Source of the DNA: Bacillus sp. AFS073361
GTDB taxonomy: Bacteria > Bacillota > Bacilli > Bacillales > Cytobacillaceae
Direction of reading: 5' to 3'
Length of the DNA: 32,281 bases
Assembly (NCBI RefSeq): GCF_002567005.1
Contig: NZ_NUZU01000223.1
Coordinates: 10,222 to 42,502, forward strand
Under the pieces are notes generated by a model. The model saw nothing but the letters and a program-made list of their open reading frames with translations, made no database searches and was not told where the DNA came from. The position numbers and the translations under genes are program-made. This document shows positions 15,157 through 22,834 of this stretch, piece after piece. Each line of letters begins with the position of its first letter. Position 1 is the stretch's first letter.

Positions 15157-16152
15157 ATGAGAAAGAGTTTAGCGTTAGTATTGTGTGGATTCTTATTGTT
15201 ACTTTCCGCGTGCAGTGGGGGAAGTAAGGAAACAGGAGGAGAGGAAAAAGAGAAAGTTGTAAAAATAGGAATTACGCAAATTGTTGAACATCCATCGCTT
15301 GATGCAGCTCGTGAGGGTTTTATCGCAGCACTGAAGGATGCCGGCTATGAAGAAGGAAAGAATCTGAAGCTTGATTATCAAAATGCTCAAGGTGACATGA
15401 ACAATAATACGTCCATTGCTCAAAATTTAGTCGCAGACAAGAATGATCTTATTTTGGCTATTGCCACAGCTAGTGCTCAGGCGGTGGTCAATCAGACGAA
15501 GGATATTCCAACCTTATTTACTGCGATTACCGATCCAGTCGGTGCCGAGCTTGTCCAAAGCTTAGAAAAGCCAGGCGGGAATGTGACAGGCACATCTGAT
15601 ACACATCCTGACGCGATAAAGAACACGATTGCCGCAATTAAAACCTTTATTCCTGATGCCAAGAAAGTAGGCATCATATATAACAATGGAGAACCCAACT
15701 CTGTTGTAAATGTAAAACACGCGAAGACAGCAATAGAGGCAGCCGGACTGGAGTCAGTTGAAACCACGATAACAGCTAGTTCTGAAGTAAAGCAGGCGGC
15801 CGAGTCAATGGTAGGTCGTGCAGACGTATTATATATTCCAAAGGATAATACCGTTGTTGCTGCCCTTGAGTCAGTTATAACTGTTGCCAATGCCAAGGAT
15901 ATCCCAACCTTTGTTGGTGAAGGTGATTCTGTAAAACGCGGAACATTCGCATCTTATGGATTTGACTATCACGATTTAGGCTACACTACCGGTAAAATGG
16001 CAGTGGAAATTCTCAAAGGAAAAAAACCAAGCGAAATTCCTGTTGGCTTCCCGGAAAATCTTGAGCTATTCATTAACAAAAAAGCAGCCCAGGAAGAAGG
16101 AATTACCTTAACAGATGAGATGCTTAAGGACGCAAGAATAGTAGGAGAATAA
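15157..16152 (+). CDS. ABC-type substrate-binding lipoprotein (ABC_sub_bind/TrpX-like), orphan
   Basis: This 331-aa lipoprotein has a signal peptide with lipobox LLSAC (Cys19), a Gly/Ser-rich linker, and a two-lobed periplasmic-binding-protein fold starting at KVVKIGITQIVEHPSLDAA. Motifs such as PTLFTAITDPVGAELV and GGNVTGTSD are typical of the ABC_sub_bind family, which includes TrpX-like proteins. The usual permease and ATPase genes are absent on both sides: a terminator follows directly. It must therefore pair with a transporter encoded elsewhere, or act alone. The ligand is not evident; aromatic amino acids or a related small molecule are possible by family. GGGGAGGA lies before the ATG. 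A cre-like site upstream suggests catabolite control. Confidence 0.88.
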   Translation: MRKSLALVLCGFLLLLSACSGGSKETGGEEKEKVVKIGITQIVEHPSLDAAREGFIAALKDAGYEEGKNLKLDYQNAQGDMNNNTSIAQNLVADKNDLILAIATASAQAVVNQTKDIPTLFTAITDPVGAELVQSLEKPGGNVTGTSDTHPDAIKNTIAAIKTFIPDAKKVGIIYNNGEPNSVVNVKHAKTAIEAAGLESVETTITASSEVKQAAESMVGRADVLYIPKDNTVVAALESVITVANAKDIPTFVGEGDSVKRGTFASYGFDYHDLGYTTGKMAVEILKGKKPSEIPVGFPENLELFINKKAAQEEGITLTDEMLKDARIVGE

Positions 16153-16170
16153 GACCCTGCGATTATCTGT

Positions 16171-16198
16171 AACCTGCCATAAACATGGCAGGTTTTTT
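16171..16198 (+). terminator. terminator of the substrate-binding protein gene
   Basis: AACCTGCCAT and ATGGCAGGTT form a perfect ten-base stem with an AAAC loop and T-run. Confidence 0.92.
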
Positions 16199-16253
16199 CA
16201 AGGAGCTTTTTTTATAAAGATATTTCATTATTGAAAAAATTTTTATAATCAGA

Positions 16254-16291
16254 GAGGCCTCTCATTAATCCAATTTTTGAGAAGCCTCTTT
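16254..16291 (+). terminator. second terminator-like hairpin
   Basis: GAGGC pairs with GCCTC and, inside a two-base mismatch, CTCA pairs with TGAG around a 13-base AT-rich loop; TTT follows. It may isolate the T7SS locus from upstream transcription. Confidence 0.5.
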
Positions 16292-16563
16292 ATTCACTTT
16301 TTAACATCAAAATGCCAACCGATTACGTTTTCTTGTCAAGTAAAGTTTGTGTATTTGGAACTGGACAAGGAACCCAACTCATTCCCGAAAACAGGCAAAA
16401 AGTTCTACGATTTTTTATATTCCCTTAATTTTCGCTTAAAAACCAACCCATTGTCTTGATGAGAAAGAATTATATTTTTCACATGTTCCTCCTAAAAATC
16501 CCTAATTTCAAAAATAAATAGAAAGAAAGTACTAGAAATAAGCCTACTCCAATCCGGGGTGAT

Positions 16564-16599
16564 TTGAATGTTGTATGAACCTATGATAAAAAATAGATA
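16564..16599 (+). promoter_or_regulatory. candidate promoter(s) for esxA
   Basis: TTGAAT (16564-16569) with TAAAAA after 17 bases, and TTGTAT (16571-16576) with TAGATA after 17 bases, overlap each other. Either could be the esxA promoter, about 90-125 bp before the start codon. Confidence 0.3.
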
Positions 16600-16688
16600 G
16601 GAATATACTTCCAACGTAGTGATATTGGTCTGGAAAAAGTGATAAATCGATTCTAGGGCAAACTATAGGTAGAGGAGATGGAGAACAA

Positions 16689-16985
16689 GTGGCTGGACAA
16701 ATTCGTATGACCCCAGCAGAGTTAAAAGCTAAAGCAACTCGCTATGGGCAAAGTTCACAACAAATTGAGCAAATTTTAAGAGACTTAACAAATTTACAAA
16801 ATGAACTTCGTGGTGAATGGGAAGGCCGTGCCTTCCAAAGATTCGATGATCAGTTTAACCAATTGAAGCCAAAGGTACAAAATTTTGCTCAATTGATGCA
16901 AGAAATCAACACACAATTGAACAAGACAGCGGATGCAGTTGCTCAACAAGATGAGCAATTATCACAAAATTTTGGGCTTAATTAA
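16689..16985 (+). CDS. esxA: WXG100 protein EsxA/YukE, T7SS secreted subunit
   Basis: This 98-aa helical-hairpin protein is the small exported substrate of the type VII secretion system. The start AGQIRMTPAELKAKA is close to B. subtilis YukE. The WXG turn is Trp44-Glu-Gly in RGEWEGRAFQRF, between two helices. The start codon is GTG, with AGGAG at 16673-16677 and GGAG at 16680-16683 upstream. It is cut off from the rest of the T7SS by a strong terminator, so it probably has its own abundant transcript, which suits a secreted subunit. Confidence 0.95.
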   Translation: MAGQIRMTPAELKAKATRYGQSSQQIEQILRDLTNLQNELRGEWEGRAFQRFDDQFNQLKPKVQNFAQLMQEINTQLNKTADAVAQQDEQLSQNFGLN

Positions 16986-17060
16986 TCCGGTTGCCTGACA
17001 TCTGGAAGATTAACATTGGATCAGTGGAATAAGTCATTCGGGACTAGTTCCCAATAAATC

Positions 17061-17092
17061 AAAAGCCACGCGACAATCGTTGTGTGGCTTTT
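17061..17092 (+). terminator. terminator between esxA and esaA
   Basis: AAAAGCCACGCGAC pairs with GTTGTGTGGCTTTT (two G-T pairs) around AATC; T-rich sequence follows. Confidence 0.85.
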
Positions 17093-17207
17093 ATTCTTTA
17101 TTTGTCGTAAAATGCAAATTTAAAAAGTTCCCAACATATTAATTTGTTTTTATATAAAAATAGAAATCATTTCTTTATTACTATTAAAAATTTCAGGGGT
17201 TGAGTAA

Positions 17208-20200
17208 ATGAAAAGGTTTGAGCGGGGTGCCTTGTTATTTATAGTTCTGATCCTTGCATTATCTTCGGGCATCTCTTATCTGGCATTGAATCAAGTTTCA
17301 AATAGCAAAGCCAGTACTGATGAGCAGAAAATGACTGTAGCATTGGTTAATGAAGATCAAGGTGCTCAATTTAATGATAAGAACTATGAATTCGGTGCTG
17401 AATTCATCAAGAACATTGAGAAAGATAATACACATGACTGGTATGTTGTCAGCCGTGGAGTCGCTGAAAGCGGCCTTGCGCGGAATGTCTACAACATGAT
17501 AATTGTCATTCCGAATGATTTTACAGAAAAGGCATTATCAATTGATTCGAAATCGCCAGAACAGGTGGTATTGAACTACAAAATTAATGCTTCGGAAAAC
17601 AGCAATATAAAAGCAAAAGCCGAGAAAACGGCGAGCGCTATTTTAGGAGATTTTAACCGCCAAATTATTGATGTCTATTTTGCCAGTGTCATCGGCAATT
17701 TACATGATGCTCAGGACAATATTGGTACATTGGTAAATAAGGAGCAAGTATATACGAACTTCTATAATCAATCCATCCATCGTCCCTTAGCCGGTTATAC
17801 CAATCAGTTTGGAGCCGTTGAGAGTAACACAGTGATATCGAAAGAGAGTTTTACGGGCTTACAGGATCTATTAAAAGGGTTCTCAACTAGTTTGGGTGAG
17901 GATGTAACCGCGAGTCATACCTACCAATCCAGCTTAGTGGATTTTACGAAATTTAAAGCAGCAAATGGCCTTTTAACTAAAGAGTTCTCCGGTCGGCTTA
18001 ATATGTTAGATCGTAATATGAATCATGGCGATGTCATGCAGCAATTAGATTATTTAACGTCAGCCAATAAGGCGATTAACGATCAGTTTCACAAAAATGA
18101 TGATCAATCCGCGACAATATTAACTGAATCAGTTGCCCTTCAAACATACTTAAAGAACACGAAGGATAAAATGGATCAAATGAATACAGAGCTGTCGGAA
18201 ACATTGGCATCAGATATGCAGCAAGCAATTACCGACAAGCTTAAAAGCGAGATAAAAAATAGTTCCGGTAAGGAGCAAAATGTATCCTTAAATCATATGT
18301 TTGCGGCTCCAGATAAAAATGCTCGGGAAACATTACAGAAGCAAATCGATCAATTGCCGACAATGGATAGTAAGGATTTAGACGGCTTAGGCTTAAGTAA
18401 TCAAACGATTACACAGCTGAAAAATGTCATAGCTGTAACCAATAAATACAATCAAGAGTTTGGTTATACTCCCAATCGCGTTGCAAATGGGATACCTTTG
18501 TCAAAAACGGTAGAACAATTAAAAAGTGATTTAATGACAAAGGGGGTAACTCTGTCAGATACCGTACACTTGGATAAAAATAAAAAGAACGGGCAGGAAT
18601 TTACCCTTTCGATTCCAAAAGAATTTGAGATTAAGAGAGTGTTATTAACATTACCAAATAGCGAGGAAATGGATTATACTGAGCCATTTCTCCATAAAGA
18701 TAAAATTAAACTGCCTTCAACAGATAAAGGGCAATTTACTGTGAAAGTTAATGTGGCACTTCATAATATGGATGCAATCCTTGATGTATTCCAGCCGATT
18801 ACATGGAGTTGGGAACTTGATCAGAAAGATATTACCGATGTAGATCAACCAGAAGAGCCAGATCAACCAGAACAGCCAGATCAACCAGAACAGCCAGAAC
18901 AACCGCAAACAACACAGGCAAATTCAGCTAAACTTGAAAAAGAATCAAATCCATCCGTACCGTCCGAAGAAAGTGAATTGACAGTCGCAGCTGAAGAGCC
19001 GAGCGAAGGTACAAGTGATGAAAAGCCGGTCGATACACAAAACGTGACTCAATCAAATGACAATGATAACGAAAGTATTATTGAGAGATTGGAAATTTTA
19101 AATAATCATATTACCCACCAAGTGATGTCACCTCTCACTGGGGACTCAACCAATGTTCTAATCAATGCTTCCAGTGATACCGTCAGTGATTTCCAAAAGT
19201 TAATGACGCTGTATAATTTATACTTTGGCATGGGCATGGAGTTATTTAATCGTCCGGACCTAGTAAATGATTTGAATCAAACCAATCTTACCGAAATGGC
19301 AACAGTAGATTCTCTTTATTATTTATTTAATAAGCAAGACATTGTGGATGTATTAGCCGCTTATGTTGCAGAACAAATAACAGAGGAAATTCGCGGAGAA
19401 ACAGAAGATGTAAAAGGCAAAATAGATGAATATATGCTGCTAGTTGATAATGCCAATCAAAATGCATCGCAAATGTCGGAAAAGATAAAGGAAACAACGG
19501 CACAAGCAGAAACTTTAAATACGAATCTTTCAGAGACGTTAAAAGATTTGGGAGCATGGCGTGAAGCTAGTCTTAATTTACAAACGGCACAAGCAAAGGT
19601 TTTACTGAATGGGGATGAAGAACAACAGATCGTTTTATCGATAGGAAATGAATTTAACTCGCTGCTTGCTGCAAGTCAATCCCTTGCGGATCAGTCAAAG
19701 TCTAATTTAGCTTCCGCTGATTCGGTGTATCGAACCTTCGATACGATCGATCGACAAGCGAAGGAAATTCAAGCCAGTGGTACGAATTTGGTAAAACAGG
19801 CCGGGGACCTTTCGAATAATTTAACAACTAAATTGGCAGAGGATCAAAACTTCGCTGGCAATTTCGCAGGAGTGCTGGCCAATAGCCGCATAGGTGACCG
19901 TCCGAATGAAGAGTTGTTAAGCTTTCTTTCAAATCCGGTCGAAACCAAGAATGCTGGAGTCATCGCTGCAGGTGATACCTTTACACCCTACTTTGTTGTT
20001 TTGATTTGTTTTATTGTCGCGTTATTTACCGCTTATGTTCTCTCTACTCATGAGCGAAAACGTCAACAAGACGATACATTTGCAGGTGAAAAATCTGTAG
20101 TCGTCAATAATTTACCGCTTACCATTATAACGGTAAGTATGGGTCTCATCGAGGGAATCGTAATTGGGCTGCTGTCTGCCTATCTGCTGCAAATGAGTGA

Positions 20201-20582
20201 AGGGGAGTTCCTGCAATGGACCAGTTTAATCACGTTAATTATGGTCACACAGCTCTTGGTAGCATCCTATTTATTACGGCAGTTGAAAATGGCCGGTATG
20301 TTTATCCTTTTGGTGATTTTGAGCCTCTATTTATTCCTAACAGAGGCGCTCGGGCGTCACTTTGATCAATTCTCTGCTGCTGCGGCATTAAGAGACTACT
20401 CACCTTTGCAATACATTGAGACGTTATTAATGAACTTTGGAAGTGGAACAGCTGAAACGAAGTGGATTATTTTTGGCTTAGCGGCCTTAATTGTTGTCAG
20501 CATAGTGGGTCATTTGTTTGTCACTAATCGGTCCGTTAAAAGCGAGGAGGTTCATCATGAAGGAATTAGTGAGGCTCTTTAG
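17208..20582 (+). CDS. esaA: T7SS membrane protein EsaA/YueB
   Basis: This 1124-aa membrane protein of the T7SS core is the homologue of B. subtilis YueB, which is also the SPP1 phage receptor. One N-terminal membrane helix (about residues 8-28) precedes a YhgE/Pip-like extracellular start (KMTVALVNEDQGAQFNDKNY). A very long extracellular region follows and the C-terminus has five hydrophobic segments (about 925-1105). A proline-glutamine-acidic tract at about 545-570, built from repeats of DQPEQP and EQPEQP, looks like a wall-spanning spacer. A coiled-coil-rich part follows it. AGGGG lies ten bases before the ATG. In B. subtilis yueB comes last in the yuk operon; here it comes directly after esxA, as in S. 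aureus. Confidence 0.93.
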   Translation: MKRFERGALLFIVLILALSSGISYLALNQVSNSKASTDEQKMTVALVNEDQGAQFNDKNYEFGAEFIKNIEKDNTHDWYVVSRGVAESGLARNVYNMIIVIPNDFTEKALSIDSKSPEQVVLNYKINASENSNIKAKAEKTASAILGDFNRQIIDVYFASVIGNLHDAQDNIGTLVNKEQVYTNFYNQSIHRPLAGYTNQFGAVESNTVISKESFTGLQDLLKGFSTSLGEDVTASHTYQSSLVDFTKFKAANGLLTKEFSGRLNMLDRNMNHGDVMQQLDYLTSANKAINDQFHKNDDQSATILTESVALQTYLKNTKDKMDQMNTELSETLASDMQQAITDKLKSEIKNSSGKEQNVSLNHMFAAPDKNARETLQKQIDQLPTMDSKDLDGLGLSNQTITQLKNVIAVTNKYNQEFGYTPNRVANGIPLSKTVEQLKSDLMTKGVTLSDTVHLDKNKKNGQEFTLSIPKEFEIKRVLLTLPNSEEMDYTEPFLHKDKIKLPSTDKGQFTVKVNVALHNMDAILDVFQPITWSWELDQKDITDVDQPEEPDQPEQPDQPEQPEQPQTTQANSAKLEKESNPSVPSEESELTVAAEEPSEGTSDEKPVDTQNVTQSNDNDNESIIERLEILNNHITHQVMSPLTGDSTNVLINASSDTVSDFQKLMTLYNLYFGMGMELFNRPDLVNDLNQTNLTEMATVDSLYYLFNKQDIVDVLAAYVAEQITEEIRGETEDVKGKIDEYMLLVDNANQNASQMSEKIKETTAQAETLNTNLSETLKDLGAWREASLNLQTAQAKVLLNGDEEQQIVLSIGNEFNSLLAASQSLADQSKSNLASADSVYRTFDTIDRQAKEIQASGTNLVKQAGDLSNNLTTKLAEDQNFAGNFAGVLANSRIGDRPNEELLSFLSNPVETKNAGVIAAGDTFTPYFVVLICFIVALFTAYVLSTHERKRQQDDTFAGEKSVVVNNLPLTIITVSMGLIEGIVIGLLSAYLLQMSEGEFLQWTSLITLIMVTQLLVASYLLRQLKMAGMFILLVILSLYLFLTEALGRHFDQFSAAAALRDYSPLQYIETLLMNFGSGTAETKWIIFGLAALIVVSIVGHLFVTNRSVKSEEVHHEGISEAL
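18841..18907 (+). repeat. in-frame tandem repeats coding the EsaA Pro/Gln-rich tract
   Basis: Short units of the type gatcaaccagaacagcca recur in frame. Such repeats change in number readily and would alter only the spacer length. Confidence 0.7.
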
Positions 20583-21069
20583 CGTAATCGCTGTTCTTGC
20601 AGGCTTTCTATTGATGTTTTCACTCCAGCCTTTAGCAGATGAAACCCTTGACCATAGCGGGAAAATCCGATTACAAACGGATCGGATTGGCCAAGATGCA
20701 GTTGATAGGAAGACATTAGACACTCAGGATTATCAAGAAACAGAATTGGAAAGATTGGCCCCTGACCTGTTCAAAGAACAAACTCAGACTGCCCTTAAAA
20801 CGAAACAAATCGAACTGGAACAATCTACTTCTGATTTACAACAAGGGCTTTTTGTTACGCCGAGTAAGTCCGATATTACCTTGAAGCAAACCGAATCGGC
20901 CTTGTTTTCGAGTGATTATTCCGTTCAATATAATACAGCTTCCGCCCAGAACGAGCTGGATGATCAACATGATGGTTTTCTAAACACTAAAACAATCACG
21001 ACATTTTTAGGAATGGTCGTGATTGGCTGCGGCGGTCTTTTGACAATGATGAGAAAAATGCACGGTTAA
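20557..21069 (+). CDS. essA: T7SS protein EssA
   Basis: This protein of about 170 aa has a hydrophobic N-terminal helix (LVRLFSVIAVLAGFLLMFSL), a polar extracellular middle rich in Gln and Asp, and a C-terminal membrane helix (TITTFLGMVVIGCGGLL) with a short basic tail. This layout and the position between esaA and esaB fit EssA, a poorly conserved T7SS core membrane component. An in-frame ATG at 20518 would add 13 residues, but the ATG at 20557 follows AGCGAGGAGG at 20541-20550 and is preferred. The gene overlaps the end of esaA by 26 bp. Sequence identity in this family is low, so much of the assignment comes from context. Confidence 0.8.
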   Translation: MKELVRLFSVIAVLAGFLLMFSLQPLADETLDHSGKIRLQTDRIGQDAVDRKTLDTQDYQETELERLAPDLFKEQTQTALKTKQIELEQSTSDLQQGLFVTPSKSDITLKQTESALFSSDYSVQYNTASAQNELDDQHDGFLNTKTITTFLGMVVIGCGGLLTMMRKMHG

Positions 21070-21082
21070 AGGAGGGAACATC

Positions 21083-21334
21083 ATGCCTAGTCAAACACAT
21101 GTTAACGTGACCGTTGATTTTAGCAGATGGGGCCAAGGGCAATATGACGTAAGAATCCCTGCTCATCAACCGATAAAACAACTGCTGGTGAACTTGGCCG
21201 AATCCTTAAATCTGGATCTTGCTAGAGCACCTCTTTTTGCAGTAAAGCTCTCTAATAAGGAACTCTTATTGGCAGATGACGACCGGCTTATCGATTACCC
21301 GGTAACCAATGGAGACCTTTTACTAGTCTTATAA
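21083..21334 (+). CDS. esaB: ubiquitin-like T7SS protein EsaB/YukD
   Basis: This 83-aa protein with a ubiquitin-like fold starts with a beta-strand-rich segment (HVNVTVDFSRWGQGQYDVRI) and ends in GDLLLVL, as YukD does. It has no C-terminal Gly-Gly, so it is not expected to be conjugated. In S. aureus EsaB is needed for secretion. GGAGGG lies before the ATG, and the gene begins 13 bp after essA. Confidence 0.9.
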   Translation: MPSQTHVNVTVDFSRWGQGQYDVRIPAHQPIKQLLVNLAESLNLDLARAPLFAVKLSNKELLLADDDRLIDYPVTNGDLLLVL

Positions 21335-21340
21335 GTATAT

Positions 21341-21380
21341 AGAAACAGGCCTGTCTGATGGGAAGATAGCGCCTGTTTCT
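21341..21380 (+). other. strong intercistronic hairpin between esaB and essB
   Basis: AGAAACAGGC pairs perfectly with GCCTGTTTCT, and CTGTCT with AGATAG inside, separated by a single bulged base. No T-run follows. It may stabilise the esaB mRNA or slow read-through into essB. Confidence 0.55.
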
Positions 21381-21398
21381 TAAAAGGAGTTAGAACCC

Positions 21399-22580
21399 AT
21401 GAATGAAAAAAGCATCCAATTGGAGTCCATGACATACAAGTTTCTCATTCTTAATAATAAATGGCAGCTCGACTTGCCGAAATCCCAAACACGAGTCAAA
21501 GATGTACGCCAATTGGCTTTAATTAACCATGACTCAGATTTATTCGTTCCTGCAATCGTTGAAGAAGGAGACGACAAGTTTACCTTCTCATTTGAAGTCG
21601 ATCCACGGGCTCACACATGGGATGACATACAAAAGCTAAGCAGAAAAGAAAAACTACGCCTTTTGTGTAATCTTGCTCGATTCAGAACAATCCTAACCAC
21701 GCGCATGACCTTCTTCTTACATCCCGACAATCTGATTTTTGATGAGAATCTTTTACCATCAATCGTGTTTCGCGGTATTCGGGAGTTAATTCCCCCATAT
21801 GAACTGAATGAAGATAAATTTATTCTCCAATATAAATGTATCATTATCGCATTATTTTCAAAAAAGTTTACCTACGATGACCTCTATTCTGGTTCATTAG
21901 CAAATGCCAAGGATTCTGCGTTTGAACGTCATGTGGGTGAACTGCAGGAATTCGCTTCTTTAGTCAAATTTTTGGAAGAACAGTACACTAAGGAAAAGCA
22001 GGAGTTAGAAAAAAACATAGTAAATGTACCGAAAAAGAGGTTTCGCCTTTATAAACAATTAACCTTTAGCATGATTGCACTGGTCGTTATATTGGCTGTT
22101 CCGCTCGTCTATTTTAGCTTTGTAAAAACACCTTTCCAAAATGATCTCCTCGAAGCAGATCGTCATTTTTTATCTATAGATTATGGGAATGTCATTAATG
22201 ATTTAGAAGATCAAACACCAGAAAAATTACCAGATACGAGTAAGTATGTTCTTGCGTATTCCTTCATTAAAACAGAAAAGCTTTCTGATGATCAGAAAGA
22301 GGTAATCTTGAAAAATATTAGTATAAAAAGTGATCCTAACTATTTATTGTATTGGATTTACAATGGCCGGGGTGATTTTGCTAGATCTATCGATCTTGCA
22401 AAGTATATTGATGATCCCCAATTAATTATGTATGGACTGATTAAGCAAATAGAACAGGCAAAAAATGACCCTGATTTAAGTGGGACAGCACGTGAAAAGA
22501 AAGTTCAAAAATATCAAGACCAATATGATACATATGCTGACAAATATGGTCTGGAATCCATACTAAACCCGCAGAACTGA
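21399..22580 (+). CDS. essB: T7SS membrane protein EssB/YukC
   Basis: This 393-aa bitopic membrane protein forms a T7SS core part that contacts the EssC ATPase. The cytoplasmic N-terminal half has the pseudokinase-like fold of YukC (TWDDIQKLSRKEKLRLLCNL, then LHPDNLIFDENLLP). One membrane helix lies near residues 221-241 (LTFSMIALVVILAVPLVYFSF region), and an extracellular helical domain follows. AAAAGGAG precedes the ATG. Length and domain order are normal. Confidence 0.93.
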   Translation: MNEKSIQLESMTYKFLILNNKWQLDLPKSQTRVKDVRQLALINHDSDLFVPAIVEEGDDKFTFSFEVDPRAHTWDDIQKLSRKEKLRLLCNLARFRTILTTRMTFFLHPDNLIFDENLLPSIVFRGIRELIPPYELNEDKFILQYKCIIIALFSKKFTYDDLYSGSLANAKDSAFERHVGELQEFASLVKFLEEQYTKEKQELEKNIVNVPKKRFRLYKQLTFSMIALVVILAVPLVYFSFVKTPFQNDLLEADRHFLSIDYGNVINDLEDQTPEKLPDTSKYVLAYSFIKTEKLSDDQKEVILKNISIKSDPNYLLYWIYNGRGDFARSIDLAKYIDDPQLIMYGLIKQIEQAKNDPDLSGTAREKKVQKYQDQYDTYADKYGLESILNPQN

Positions 22581-22591
22581 GGGAGAGAAAG

Positions 22592-22834
22592 ATGACACAA
22601 CGATTATTACTTCTGAGTTATAAAGATCATTTGCATAAATGCCATTTAACGATAAATGAACCAAAAACAATAACAGTTGGAAATGATCTTTCCAATACGA
22701 TGACATTTATCGATTTACATCCAGGATTGTCCATTATGTGGGATGGTGCTGCGTGCACAATCGGTGAACAACAGCTTCGGGTAAACGAATGCCTTACATT
22801 TAAACTCATGATGATGCCATCCGGATGTATTTGA
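22592..22834 (+). CDS. essC: EssC fragment 1: N-terminal FHA-like domain
   Basis: This 80-aa open frame starts TQRLLLLSYKDHLHKCHLTI behind GGGAGAGAAAG, eleven bases after essB. It is the first of the two small beta-rich (forkhead-associated-like) domains at the EssC N-terminus. The last residues after KL are out of frame. On its own it would not support secretion. Confidence 0.7.
   Translation: MTQRLLLLSYKDHLHKCHLTINEPKTITVGNDLSNTMTFIDLHPGLSIMWDGAACTIGEQQLRVNECLTFKLMMMPSGCI

Larger units (their letters stand above)
16153..16688. other. 536-bp gene-free region upstream of esxA
   Basis: It contains two terminator-like hairpins in the first 140 bp and then AT-rich sequence. The part before esxA has two overlapping promoter-like pairs. 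A 60-codon open frame at 16277-16459 has no ribosome binding site and no recognisable features. Confidence 0.6.

Noticed and set aside
16277..16459. 60-codon open frame upstream of esxA
   Set aside because: It starts within a terminator-like hairpin, lacks a ribosome binding site and shows no domain or membrane features.
22799..22805. TTTAAAC as a programmed -1 frameshift site in essC
   Set aside because: The heptamer is not in the slipping frame (codons are TTT AAA), and a -1 shift there meets a TAA at once; the shift has to occur after 22804.
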